The notes beneath the pieces are model-generated. The model worked only from the letters and a program-made list of their open reading frames with translations. It was not told the origin of the DNA and did not search any database. The translations under genes were made by a program, and so were the position numbers. This document shows, piece after piece, positions 25,643-33,633 of a DNA stretch of 54,522 nt. The DNA is taken from assembly GCA_964629225.1 (NCBI GenBank), contig CAZVQC010000012.1:1-54522 (forward strand), in the 5' to 3' direction. Position 1 is the first letter of the stretch, and each line of letters opens with the position of its first letter. The DNA is from RUG14199 sp964629225. Its GTDB lineage: Bacteria > Bacillota > Clostridia > Oscillospirales > CAG-272.

Positions 25643-25669
25643 AAGGGACTCCGAAAACCGAAGTCCCTT
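25643..25669 (-). terminator. Terminator of rplS
   Basis: Minus-strand stem from aagggactccg (25643-25653) and cgaagtccctt (25659-25669), with one mismatch, followed on the minus strand by ttttgtgttt; 16 bp past the rplS stop. Confidence 0.75.
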
Positions 25670-25684
25670 ACTGTGAGATCCAAA

Positions 25685-26029
25685 TCACATAAGTTCTTTA
25701 ACTTTTGCGCTCTTACCGACTCTGTCTCTGAGGTAGTAGAGTTTTGCTCTTCTGACCTTACCTTTTCTGATCACGTCAACCTTGGCAACGTGAGGAGAAT
25801 GGAGGGGGAAGGTCTTCTCAACACCGCAACCGTATGCTACGCGACGAACTGTGAATGTCTCAGAGATACCGCCGCCGTGCTTGCCGATAACAGTGCCTTC
25901 AAAAAGCTGGATTCTTTCACGAGTACCCTCTTTGATGAGGTTGTGTACTCTGACAGTGTCACCAATCTCAAAGGGGGTGACGTCTGCCTTCAATTGCTCA
26001 CTTACAAAAGCGTCGATCTTGTTGTTCAT
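25685..26029 (-). CDS. rplS: 50S ribosomal protein L19
   Basis: L19 lies at the 30S-50S interface. The 114-aa product has the family blocks FEIGDTVRVHNLIKEGTRERIQLFEGTVIGKHGGG, ETFTVRRVAYGCGVEKTFPLHSP, and the end KVRRAKLYYLRDRVGKSAKVKE. The start at 26029 is set by aaaggag upstream; the open frame extends a further 98 codons with no homology. It stands alone, not with rimM-trmD as in many Firmicutes. Confidence 0.96.
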   Translation of the reverse strand: MNNKIDAFVSEQLKADVTPFEIGDTVRVHNLIKEGTRERIQLFEGTVIGKHGGGISETFTVRRVAYGCGVEKTFPLHSPHVAKVDVIRKGKVRRAKLYYLRDRVGKSAKVKELM

Positions 26030-26114
26030 GCCGACTCCTTTCCTGTCATAGAGTATTCTTGCCGAGCAGCAGAGGACTACTCCGTTTTTGTGTGTCAAAA
26101 CCACACGCCTTGTC

Positions 26115-26143
26115 ATTATATCATAGATATCTTCGGATTGCAA
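26115..26143 (-). promoter_or_regulatory. Promoter of rplS
   Basis: Minus-strand TTGCAA (26138-26143), 17-nt spacer, perfect TATAAT (26115-26120). The leader of about 80 nt has a gagta / tactc pairing that may correspond to an L19-type leader, not verified. Confidence 0.65.
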
Positions 26144-26277
26144 GCACTTTTTTTCTTTTTTCGGATTTTTTCGAAAAAAGCGGAAAAGACCGGATGTTGG
26201 GGCTTTTGACCGCGACAGACGGTGAAGTGCTTCTACGCCGTTTTGCACCATTTTCTTTTTATTTTTTTCAAAAGGGC

Positions 26278-26306
26278 TTGAAACCTCTGGCATGGTATGG
26301 TACGAT
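26278..26306 (+). promoter_or_regulatory. Promoter of the fucosidase gene
   Basis: TTGAAA (26278-26283), 17-nt spacer, TACGAT (26301-26306). The same TACGATATA -10 context recurs before the acyl-CoA ligase gene. Confidence 0.6.
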
Positions 26307-26342
26307 ATAGTCAGTAATTTCACTTGATATGGAGAATCTATT

Positions 26343-27581
26343 ATGGCAATACCGATCCCCGAAAAAAGAATAGCGGATTTTGAAAACTTAGGCCTTGGTA
26401 TGTTCGTCCATTGGGGGATCTATTCCCAGATGGGCATAGGTGAATGGGCGATGAATATCGCCAAGATACCGAAGGAAGAATACGTGAAGCTGGCTGACAC
26501 CTTCGATCCTGTCAATTACGATCCGAAAAAATGGGTAGCCATTGCCAAGGCTGCCGGAATGAAATACATCACCCTCACCACAAGACACCACGACGGATTT
26601 TCGCTCTACGACACCTGTGGTCTCTGTGATTATGATGCCCCTCATCACTTGGGACGCGACCTTGTCAGAGAATTTGTGGATGCCTGCAACGAGGGCGGCA
26701 TCATTCCCTTCTTCTATCATACCACTCTTGACTGGTATCAGGAAAGCTTTGAAAAGGATTTCAAGAGTTATCTTCAGTATCTCAGAGACAGCGTTGAGGT
26801 GCTCTGCTCCAACTACGGCAAGATAGGCGGTATGTGGTTTGACGGAAACTGGAGCAAGCCTGCCGGAACCGATTGGGAAGAGGACAAACTGTACGAGGTG
26901 ATAAGAAAGCATCAGCCCGATGCTATGATAGTCAATAACACCGGACTTGACGCAAGGGGAGAGGTGGGCAATCCTCAGCTTGACAGTGTCACGTTTGAGC
27001 AGGGAAGACCTACCCCCATGAACAGAGAAGGTCACAAGAAATACGTTGCCGCCGAAATGTGCCACACTATGAATGATCACTGGGGATACGGCAGTCTTGA
27101 CCTTCATTACAAATCACTTCCCGAACTCATAGAAACTCTTTGTGCTTGCCGCAAGGTCGGTGCAAACTACCTGCTCAATGTGGGTCCCGACGGAAGCGGC
27201 GAGATCGTCATGATGCAGGAGGCTATGCTCCGTTCCATCGGATCATGGGTTGATACCTGCGGAAAATGCATCTACCGCGGAAGGCCTTCCAAGATCCACG
27301 CAGTTCAAAAGAAAAACTTCGCGCTTGAGGCTGACGGCAAAGCCTACTTCTTCATCCACGATATGTGCGTGCTTGGAGATGCTAACGTTACGGTGGACGG
27401 AAACGGCATCGGTGACAAAGACTTTGACAGAGTCAAGGGCAAGGTGAAGTCGGTCAAGTGGTGTGACAACGGCGAGGAGCTGAAGTTCACTCAGGATGGC
27501 GAGCACCTGTCGTTCTACGCTACCGGCTACCCCTACGGTCGCAACTACGTGGTCCGTGTTGCCGAGGTAGAGTTCGAATGA
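26343..27581 (+). CDS. Alpha-L-fucosidase (GH29)
   Basis: A retaining exo-fucosidase family member of 412 aa. Family motifs: GMFVHWGIYS (His23), TTRHHDGF (81-86), FFYHTTLDWY, and GGMWFDGNW with the likely nucleophile Asp167. LLNVGPDGSG near residue 280 is also typical, and a small C-terminal beta domain follows. The acid/base residue is poorly conserved in GH29 and is not assigned. No signal peptide, so it acts on imported oligosaccharides. Terminator directly after the stop. Fits with the sialidase-like and nag genes as glycan-foraging functions. Confidence 0.92.
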   Translation: MAIPIPEKRIADFENLGLGMFVHWGIYSQMGIGEWAMNIAKIPKEEYVKLADTFDPVNYDPKKWVAIAKAAGMKYITLTTRHHDGFSLYDTCGLCDYDAPHHLGRDLVREFVDACNEGGIIPFFYHTTLDWYQESFEKDFKSYLQYLRDSVEVLCSNYGKIGGMWFDGNWSKPAGTDWEEDKLYEVIRKHQPDAMIVNNTGLDARGEVGNPQLDSVTFEQGRPTPMNREGHKKYVAAEMCHTMNDHWGYGSLDLHYKSLPELIETLCACRKVGANYLLNVGPDGSGEIVMMQEAMLRSIGSWVDTCGKCIYRGRPSKIHAVQKKNFALEADGKAYFFIHDMCVLGDANVTVDGNGIGDKDFDRVKGKVKSVKWCDNGEELKFTQDGEHLSFYATGYPYGRNYVVRVAEVEFE

Positions 27582-27611
27582 TCCGTTCCTCTCATTAAAT
27601 ATGTTGATCAT

Positions 27612-27648
27612 CCGCCGAGGACGTAATGCCCTCGGCGGCCGTTTTTTT
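27612..27648 (+). terminator. Terminator of the fucosidase gene
   Basis: ccgccgagg / cctcggcgg stem with a 9-nt loop and a run of seven T. Confidence 0.9.
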
Positions 27649-27748
27649 ATGGAGTTGGCAAAATGCACTATTTAAACGGCGAATATCCGGTCTTGATTGT
27701 TGATTCTTCCAAATCGCAAAATTTCATCAATTTAATTCGTTAAAGTGC

Positions 27749-27777
27749 TTGACAAACAGATATCGGGGTGCTATAAT
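27749..27777 (+). promoter_or_regulatory. Promoter of the amino-acid ABC importer
   Basis: Perfect TTGACA (27749-27754), 17-nt spacer, perfect TATAAT (27772-27777). Confidence 0.9.
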
Positions 27778-27793
27778 GGCAACATCAAAAACG

Positions 27794-27809
27794 CTTTAGC
27801 GAACTAAAG
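27794..27809 (+). promoter_or_regulatory. Hairpin abutting the ribosome binding site
   Basis: ctttag / ctaaag with a cgaa tetraloop; its 3' arm runs into the aaggag site of the binding-protein gene. It could act as an operator or modulate translation. Confidence 0.4.
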
Positions 27810-27823
27810 GAGAAAAGTGAAAA

Positions 27824-28612
27824 ATGAAAAACATCACAAAAATCATTTCAATCGTACTCGTTCTTGCAACAGCATTCGTAATGCTTGCATCCTGCGGAAA
27901 AACAAACACCGACAGTGATCTTGACTATGTCAAGGAAAAAGGGAAGCTTGTAGTTGGTATCACCGAATTCGAACCCATGGACTACAAAGACGGCGGTAAG
28001 TGGATCGGATTTGATGCCGATCTCGCCACCGAATTTGCGAAGAGCCTCGGAGTAGAGGTCGAGTTCATGGAGATTAACTGGGACAACAAAATCATGGATC
28101 TTGACTCCAAAACCATCGACTGCGTTTGGAACGGAATGACTCTTACGGATGACGTCAAAGCGGCAATGGAATGCAGCGTTGCTTATTGCAACAACGCACA
28201 GATCGTCATCGTCCCCGCCGAAAAGGCTGACAGCATCAAGAGCGCCGAGGACTGCAAGGGCATGAAGTTTGCAGTGGAAAACGGCTCCGCAGGTCAGGAA
28301 GTGGCTGAGGCAAACGAATTTGAATTCACTCCCGTTCAGGATCAGGCTACCGCACTTATGGAGGTTGCGGCCGGCACGAGCGATGCCGCTATTATTGACT
28401 CCCTTATGGCGGCTGCTATGGTTGGAGAGGGAACGTCTTATGAGTCCCTTGCTTACACGGTCAGCCTCACCGCCGAGGAATACGGTGTGGGCTTCCGCAA
28501 GGGTTCCGATCTTGCGGCAAAGCTCAATGAGTTCTTTGAAGCCGGCATGAAGGACGGCTCCATCGAAAAGGTCGCAGAGACCTACGGTGTGCAGGCGGCA
28601 CTTATCAAATAA
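27824..28612 (+). CDS. Amino-acid ABC transporter substrate-binding lipoprotein
   Basis: A 262-aa extracytoplasmic solute-binding protein of family 3. The signal peptide (residues 1-23) ends in lipobox LASC with Cys24 as the lipidation site. Family blocks are GKLVVGITEFEPMDYKD, GKWIGFDADLATEFAKSLG, WDNKIMDLDSKTIDCVWNGMT, and KFAVENGSAGQE. Polar amino acids (for example glutamine, cystine or arginine) are the usual ligands; the specific one is not decidable. First gene of a binding protein-permease-ATPase operon. Confidence 0.93.
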   Translation: MKNITKIISIVLVLATAFVMLASCGKTNTDSDLDYVKEKGKLVVGITEFEPMDYKDGGKWIGFDADLATEFAKSLGVEVEFMEINWDNKIMDLDSKTIDCVWNGMTLTDDVKAAMECSVAYCNNAQIVIVPAEKADSIKSAEDCKGMKFAVENGSAGQEVAEANEFEFTPVQDQATALMEVAAGTSDAAIIDSLMAAAMVGEGTSYESLAYTVSLTAEEYGVGFRKGSDLAAKLNEFFEAGMKDGSIEKVAETYGVQAALIK

Positions 28613-28633
28613 GGAACAAAAAAGCAGTTAGCG

Positions 28634-28657
28634 GCAGAGCGGGTGACCCCGCTCTGC
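28634..28657 (+). terminator. Intercistronic hairpin, likely partial terminator
   Basis: Perfect 10-bp stem gcagagcggg / cccgctctgc between the binding-protein and permease genes, with only a weak T-tract after it. Such sites usually lower expression of the downstream genes relative to the binding protein. Confidence 0.6.
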
Positions 28658-28692
28658 TTGCACGTATTTTCAATTCACACAAGGATGCTATT

Positions 28693-29388
28693 ATGACACT
28701 ATCTACCTTTTTCGAACAGTTTCCGGTGGTATTTCAGTCGCTGAATACCGGATTTCTTCAGACTCTCAAGCTGTTTGCTTTGACTCTTGCGGGATCGATC
28801 CCCCTCGGACTTATCATCGCTTTCGGCTCAATGTCCCGGTTCAAGCCTCTTTCTGCCGTCACCAAGGTGATAGTGTGGGTGTTCAGAGGAACTCCTCTTA
28901 TGCTCCAGATCCTTGTTATTTATTATTTTCCCGGACTTGTCTGGAACGTTCAGTTTTGGGGTAGCGGAGAAGCGGGCCGTTTTATCGCATCTGTCGTTGC
29001 TTTCGTCATCAACTACGCCTGCTATTTTTCCGAGATCTACAGAGGCGGCATCGAAGGAGTCCCGAAGGGACAGGAAGAGGCCGGACAGGTGCTGGGCATG
29101 ACGAAATCCCAGATATTCTTCAAGGTAACTCTTTTGCAGATGGTAAAACGGATCGTTCCGCCGATGACGAATGAGATAATCACCCTTGTCAAGGACACGT
29201 CCCTATCAAGGATCATTGCCCTTCAGGAGATAATCTGGGCGGGCTCTGCTTTTATGAAGAGTTCAAACGGCATTTCAGGGCAGATATGGCCCCTGTTCTT
29301 CACCGGCGTCTATTATTTGGTATTCAGCGGAGCGCTGACGGTGCTCTTTGCGAAGATCGAAAAGAAACTTTCGTATTTCAAGATCTGA
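28693..29388 (+). CDS. Amino-acid ABC transporter permease
   Basis: A 231-aa HisM/GlnP-type permease. Hydrophobic segments lie near 20-45, 55-75, 95-110 and 195-220; the N-terminal part has QSLNTGFLQTLKLFALTL and VFRGTPLMLQI. The ATPase-contact EAA loop is GQEEAGQVLGMTKSQIFFKVTLLQ. It lies 80 bp after the binding protein, across the intercistronic hairpin, and 12 bp before the ATPase. Confidence 0.93.
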   Translation: MTLSTFFEQFPVVFQSLNTGFLQTLKLFALTLAGSIPLGLIIAFGSMSRFKPLSAVTKVIVWVFRGTPLMLQILVIYYFPGLVWNVQFWGSGEAGRFIASVVAFVINYACYFSEIYRGGIEGVPKGQEEAGQVLGMTKSQIFFKVTLLQMVKRIVPPMTNEIITLVKDTSLSRIIALQEIIWAGSAFMKSSNGISGQIWPLFFTGVYYLVFSGALTVLFAKIEKKLSYFKI

Positions 29389-29400
29389 GGAGGCAAAAAA

Positions 29401-30198
29401 ATGGCACTGCTTGAAGTGAAAAACGTTTTTAAGAGATTTGGCAATACCGAGGTGTTGAAGGGTGTGAACTTCGAGGTGGAAAAGGGTGAGACCGTTTCCA
29501 TAATCGGCTCCTCCGGTAGCGGAAAGACAACTCTTTTGCGCTGTCTCAATTTTCTTGAATCTCCGGACGCCGGCCGGTTTCTCCTCGACGGCAGAGTTAT
29601 CTATGATGCGGAGAAGAATAAAAAACTCAGTGATGCGGAGGTAAGACGGAACAGACTTCATTTCGGACTTGTTTTTCAGTCTTTCAATCTGTTTCCTCAG
29701 TACACGGTGAAAAAGAACGTGACCTTGGCGGCGGAGCTGCTTGCAAAAGAACGTCTCAAGGCAGAAGGAGCGGATAAAAAGGCTCTTAAAGAGGAGATGG
29801 CAAGGATAGAGAGCCGTGCAGCGGCGCTGATAGCCAGTGTGGGTCTTTCTGAAAAAATGGCCAATTACCCTTGCGAGCTGTCCGGAGGACAGCAACAGAG
29901 AGTCGCTATAGCGAGGGCTCTTGCTCTCGATCCGGAGATCCTTTGTTTTGACGAGCCCACAAGTGCTCTTGACCCGGAGCTTACCGGTGAGGTACTGTCG
30001 GTGATAAAGTCCCTTGCGGAAAAGAAGATGACTATGATCATAGTCACCCACGAGATGAAATTTGCACGGGACGTTTCCGACAAAGTGATATTCATGGATG
30101 ACGGTGTCATTGCCGTGGAGGGTAGTCCGGAATACGTATTTGAGCAGAGCGATAACGAGAGGATTAAGCGCTTTCTCAGTTCCGTAACAAAAGACTGA
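29401..30198 (+). CDS. Amino-acid ABC transporter ATP-binding protein
   Basis: GlnQ/HisP-type ATPase of 265 aa. Walker A is GSSGSGKTT, the Q-loop is LVFQSFNLFPQ, the signature LSGGQQQRVAIARAL, Walker B ILCFDEPTSALDP, and the switch VTHEMKFA. It has about 20 residues more than GlnQ in the helical region (KAEGADKKALKEEMARIESR). gaggaggc lies upstream of the ATG. Third gene of the importer operon. Confidence 0.94.
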   Translation: MALLEVKNVFKRFGNTEVLKGVNFEVEKGETVSIIGSSGSGKTTLLRCLNFLESPDAGRFLLDGRVIYDAEKNKKLSDAEVRRNRLHFGLVFQSFNLFPQYTVKKNVTLAAELLAKERLKAEGADKKALKEEMARIESRAAALIASVGLSEKMANYPCELSGGQQQRVAIARALALDPEILCFDEPTSALDPELTGEVLSVIKSLAEKKMTMIIVTHEMKFARDVSDKVIFMDDGVIAVEGSPEYVFEQSDNERIKRFLSSVTKD

Positions 30199-30209
30199 GA
30201 AAAAAGTAT

Positions 30210-30238
30210 TTGACTTCTTTCAAATAATGTGGTACGAT
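30210..30238 (+). promoter_or_regulatory. Promoter of the acyl-CoA ligase gene
   Basis: TTGACT (30210-30215), 17-nt spacer, TACGAT (30233-30238). Confidence 0.65.
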
Positions 30239-30275
30239 ATAATTGAGTTAATATGAGATACTTGAGAGGTATTAC

Positions 30276-31979
30276 ATGAAAAAAAATTACCCTTTGTATG
30301 AAACCACTGTTTTTGAAGATTTCAGAATAATGATAGAGAACATCGCAAAGAAGTCTCCGGACGGTGTTGCTTTTTCCTTCAAGGAGAATCCGAACGGTGA
30401 TAAGGTGACAAAGCTCACCTATTCACGTGTCAGGGACGATGTGAGAGACTACGGCACCGCTCTTATCGAGCTTGGATGCCGTGATAAGAAGTGTGCCATT
30501 ATCGGTGCCACCTCCTACGGTTGGATCTATTCTTACTTTGCTCTCACGGTTATCGGCGCGGTCACCGTTCCCTGCGACAAGGAGCTCAGTTCCGATGAGC
30601 TCTGCGCCACGGCAGACCGTGCGGAATGCAGCTTTGTTTTCTACGGCGGGGAGATAGCGGATAAGGTCCGTGACATGAAGGAGAGACTTCCCGGTGTCAC
30701 CTTCATCTGCATGAACGGCCGTGCCATTGACGATGACAGAACATTGAGAACTCTCATCGCACGGGGCGGAGACCTTTTTGCAAACGGGGACAACAGCTAC
30801 TACGACTACGAGATCGACCCCGACAGACTGGCATCCATAGTCTTTACCTCCGGTACCACCGGAAAGGGCAAGGGAGTCATGCTCTCTCAGACGAACATGG
30901 TGTCCGACATGACCCAGGGAATGTACAATTTCGCCATTACGCCGAAGACTCTCTGCGTCCTCCCGCTCCACCATACGTTTGGCTCCACCATCAATATAGT
31001 AGGTCACTTTGCCCAGGGAAGCGAGATCTACCTCACTTCGGGACTTAAGTATTTTCTCAAAGAGATGAAGGAACAGCAGCCTTCTCACCTTATTTTGGTG
31101 CCTCTGTTCGTTGAGACTGTCTACAAGCGTATTTGGGCGACCGCCGAAAAGAACGGTCAGGCAGATCTTCTCCGTAAGATGATGAAGGTCAGCAACGGGC
31201 TGAGAAAGACCGGTATCGACTTAAGAAAGAAATTTTTCCGTTCGATCCTCTCTATGTTCGGCGGAAAACTTGAGATGATCATCTGCGGTGGTGCCGCTCT
31301 CAATCAGAATATCATAGACACCTTTGATGCTATCGGTATCACGGTTTTGAACGGCTACGGTATCACCGAGTGTGCTCCCCTTATCTCCTGTAATAGGAAC
31401 AAGTATCAGAAGACGGGAAGCGTGGGAACTCCCATCATCGGTGAGCAGGTGAAGATCAAGGATCCCGATGAAAACGGTGAGGGTGAGATCTGTGTCAAGG
31501 GTCCCAACGTAATGCTGGGTTACTACAAGGATGAAGAAGCGACGGCTGCCGTATTTGACAGTGAGGGATACTTCTGCACAGGCGACTACGGCAAGCTCGA
31601 CGAGGACGGCTGGATCTACATTACCGGCAGACTGAAGAACCTTATCATCTTTTCCAACGGCAAGAACGTCTACCCGGAGGAGATAGAGACAGAGATACAG
31701 GGTATCTACGGAGTTTCCGAGGTGGTGGTCTACGCCGGGAACAGTAAGTCCAATCCCGAAAAAGAAGTCATCGTTGCGGAGATCTATCCCGATTTTGATG
31801 CATTGAAGCTGAAGAATATCGATGATCCTCAAAAGTACTTCAAGGATAAAGTGGCAGAGATCAACAAGAAGGCAGTCTCTTACAAGAACGTGGGATACGT
31901 CAAGATAAGAAACACCGAGTTCATCAAGAACACATCCAAGAAGATAACGAGATTCAATATCGACAAAACAATAGATTAA
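30276..31979 (+). CDS. AMP-forming acyl-CoA synthetase (long-chain type)
   Basis: An ANL-superfamily adenylating enzyme of 567 aa. The P-loop is FTSGTTGKGKGVMLSQ, motif A4 is NGYGITECAP, the hinge and core are GYFCTGDYGKLDEDGWIYITGRLKNLIIFSNGKNVYPEEIE. A catalytic-type Lys is near the end (NTSKKITR). Closest in layout to bacterial FadD/long-chain acyl-CoA synthetases, but the acyl substrate is not decidable. Followed by a hairpin, then a TetR-type gene. With FakA/FakB elsewhere in the window, the cell may activate exogenous fatty acids by two routes. Confidence 0.87.
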   Translation: MKKNYPLYETTVFEDFRIMIENIAKKSPDGVAFSFKENPNGDKVTKLTYSRVRDDVRDYGTALIELGCRDKKCAIIGATSYGWIYSYFALTVIGAVTVPCDKELSSDELCATADRAECSFVFYGGEIADKVRDMKERLPGVTFICMNGRAIDDDRTLRTLIARGGDLFANGDNSYYDYEIDPDRLASIVFTSGTTGKGKGVMLSQTNMVSDMTQGMYNFAITPKTLCVLPLHHTFGSTINIVGHFAQGSEIYLTSGLKYFLKEMKEQQPSHLILVPLFVETVYKRIWATAEKNGQADLLRKMMKVSNGLRKTGIDLRKKFFRSILSMFGGKLEMIICGGAALNQNIIDTFDAIGITVLNGYGITECAPLISCNRNKYQKTGSVGTPIIGEQVKIKDPDENGEGEICVKGPNVMLGYYKDEEATAAVFDSEGYFCTGDYGKLDEDGWIYITGRLKNLIIFSNGKNVYPEEIETEIQGIYGVSEVVVYAGNSKSNPEKEVIVAEIYPDFDALKLKNIDDPQKYFKDKVAEINKKAVSYKNVGYVKIRNTEFIKNTSKKITRFNIDKTID

Positions 31980-32024
31980 GATTGAATTTGCGTCGCATCA
32001 CAGCGTGCGGGTGAACACGGATTC

Positions 32025-32059
32025 AAAGCCCCCGCAGTCACATTTGACGCGGGGGCTTT
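32025..32059 (+). terminator. Terminator after the acyl-CoA ligase gene
   Basis: Perfect 11-bp stem aaagcccccgc / gcgggggcttt with a 13-nt loop; the T-tract is short. Confidence 0.75.
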
Positions 32060-32085
32060 CATAATGGAGTGAAACGGGGGAACGG

Positions 32086-32640
32086 ATGCCGAATTTTACT
32101 AAGAAAGAGATCAAGAGCGCCTTTTTGAAACTGATCAATGAGAAAGCACTCACCAAGATCAGCGTGAAGGACGTTGTCGATGCCTGCGGTGTCAGCCGCA
32201 ATACTTTCTATTACTATTTCAGAGACGTGCCGGAGCTTCTTGAGGAAATAATCTTTGACGGTGCGGCGGCTTTGAGGTCTGAGTATCCGAAGATCGGAGG
32301 TATCGGTGACTACGCTGTGTTGATATTTGATAACATCAGCAAGAATCGAAGGGCGATCTTGAATATCTACCGTGCGCTGAATCACGAGTCCTATGAGAGC
32401 TTCATGATCCGAATCTTTGACCAACTCATCACCGGTCATATCAATGATTTTGCTGATACTACGTCCATGTCCAACAAGGATCGTGAGATGGTGATCAGAC
32501 TGATCAAATGCACTTGCATCGGAGCGATGATTGATTGGATAGAAGGCGGTATGAAGCCGGATTATGCCGAAAAGTGCCGTGAGATGGCGGAGTTTTGCAG
32601 TTCCGCAGTCAAATACTACGCAAGGAAGTCCTCTTTTTGA
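32086..32640 (+). CDS. TetR/AcrR-family transcriptional regulator
   Basis: A 184-aa regulator. The helix-turn-helix is clear: FTKKEIKSAFLKLINEKALTKISVKDVVDACGVSRNTFYYYF, ending in the classic T-F-Y-Y-Y-F. The C-terminal domain resembles the short TetR_C types seen with DhaS-like regulators. The ribosome binding site is weak (gggggaac). It follows the acyl-CoA ligase after a terminator and lies convergent to the nag operon; its target cannot be named. Confidence 0.83.
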   Translation: MPNFTKKEIKSAFLKLINEKALTKISVKDVVDACGVSRNTFYYYFRDVPELLEEIIFDGAAALRSEYPKIGGIGDYAVLIFDNISKNRRAILNIYRALNHESYESFMIRIFDQLITGHINDFADTTSMSNKDREMVIRLIKCTCIGAMIDWIEGGMKPDYAEKCREMAEFCSSAVKYYARKSSF

Positions 32641-32657
32641 GGATTGAAGCGATAAAT

Positions 32658-32694
32658 GAGCCCCCTTGGAGGACTTGGTCCTCCAAGGGGGCTC
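32658..32694. terminator. Long bidirectional terminator stem
   Basis: Perfect 17-bp inverted repeat (32658-32674 with 32678-32694) and a 3-nt loop between the TetR-type gene and the convergent fba gene. The plus side has aaagtttt; the minus side is followed by atttat. Confidence 0.85.
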
Positions 32695-32711
32695 AAAGTT
32701 TTAGTTGATGC

Positions 32712-33575
32712 TCAAGCCTTGCCGACGGAGCCGAAAAGCTCCATTTTTTCTTTTACGGTAGCTTTGATAGCTTCTGTTCCGGGAGCGAGAAGCTTTCTGG
32801 GGTCAAATCCCTTGCCCTCAAGATCCTTGCCTGCCTCGATGTATTTGCGAGTTGCTTCCGCAAATGCGAGCTGGCACTCTGTATTGACGTTGATCTTGGA
32901 AACGCCGAGGGAGATAGCCTTCTTGATCATGTCTGCGGGGATGCCTGTGCCGCCGTGAAGTACGAGGGGCATCTCGCCAGTCTTTTGCTGAACTGCATCG
33001 AGAGTCTCAAAGGAGAGTCCGGGCCAGTTAGCGGGGTATTTGCCGTGGATATTACCGATGCCGGCTGCGAGCATGGTAACGCCCAGATCTGCGATCATTT
33101 TGCACTCATCGGGATCTGCGCATTCGCCCATTCCGACTACTCCGTCCTCTTCGCCGCCAATGGAACCGACCTCGGCCTCGATGGACATTCCTTTTTCCTC
33201 GGTGATGGCAACAAGTTCCTTCGTCTTTTCAATGTTTTCTGCGATGGGATAGTGGGAGCCGTCGAACATGATGGAGGAAAATCCCGCCTCGATACAGGCT
33301 TTGGCACCTTCGTAAGTGCCGTGGTCAAGGTGAAGTGCAACGGGGACCGTGATGCCGAGACCCTCAAGCATTCCGTTGACCATGCCGACTACGGTTTTGA
33401 AGCCGCCCATGTACTTGCCCGCTCCCTCGGAGACTCCGAGGATGACGGGGCTCTTCAGTTCCTCTGCCGTGAGAAGGACTGCTTTTGTCCATTCAAGGTT
33501 GTTGATGTTGAACTGACCGACTGCGTAGTGGCCGGCTTTTGCTTTCGTGAGCATTTCTTTTGCTGAAACTAACAT
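32712..33575 (-). CDS. fba: Class II fructose-bisphosphate aldolase
   Basis: A Zn-dependent aldolase of 287 aa that splits fructose-1,6-bisphosphate into glyceraldehyde-3-P and DHAP. Zn ligands are visible in ALHLDHGTYEGAKACIEAGFSSIMFDGSHYP (His-Asp), GNIHGKYPA (His) and LVLHGGTGIP (His); SKINVNTECQLAF is the phosphate-binding end. Tagatose-bisphosphate aldolases share this architecture and cannot be excluded. caaggag lies upstream of the ATG. Last gene of the nag operon. Confidence 0.92.
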   Translation of the reverse strand: MLVSAKEMLTKAKAGHYAVGQFNINNLEWTKAVLLTAEELKSPVILGVSEGAGKYMGGFKTVVGMVNGMLEGLGITVPVALHLDHGTYEGAKACIEAGFSSIMFDGSHYPIAENIEKTKELVAITEEKGMSIEAEVGSIGGEEDGVVGMGECADPDECKMIADLGVTMLAAGIGNIHGKYPANWPGLSFETLDAVQQKTGEMPLVLHGGTGIPADMIKKAISLGVSKINVNTECQLAFAEATRKYIEAGKDLEGKGFDPRKLLAPGTEAIKATVKEKMELFGSVGKA

Positions 33576-33633
33576 TTTTAACTCCTTGTATCTTGGGTTG
33601 TTTTTTGACTGTTTTAGTATGTTCCGTCGTATC

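Noticed and set aside
26030..26114. L19 leader RNA
   Set aside because: A small stem is visible but I could not match the known leader consensus by eye; mentioned only with the promoter.
25319..26209. 296-codon open frame on the plus strand
   Set aside because: Most of it is antisense to rplS and its leader; only the short HTH-like peptide in the gap is kept as a low-confidence observation.
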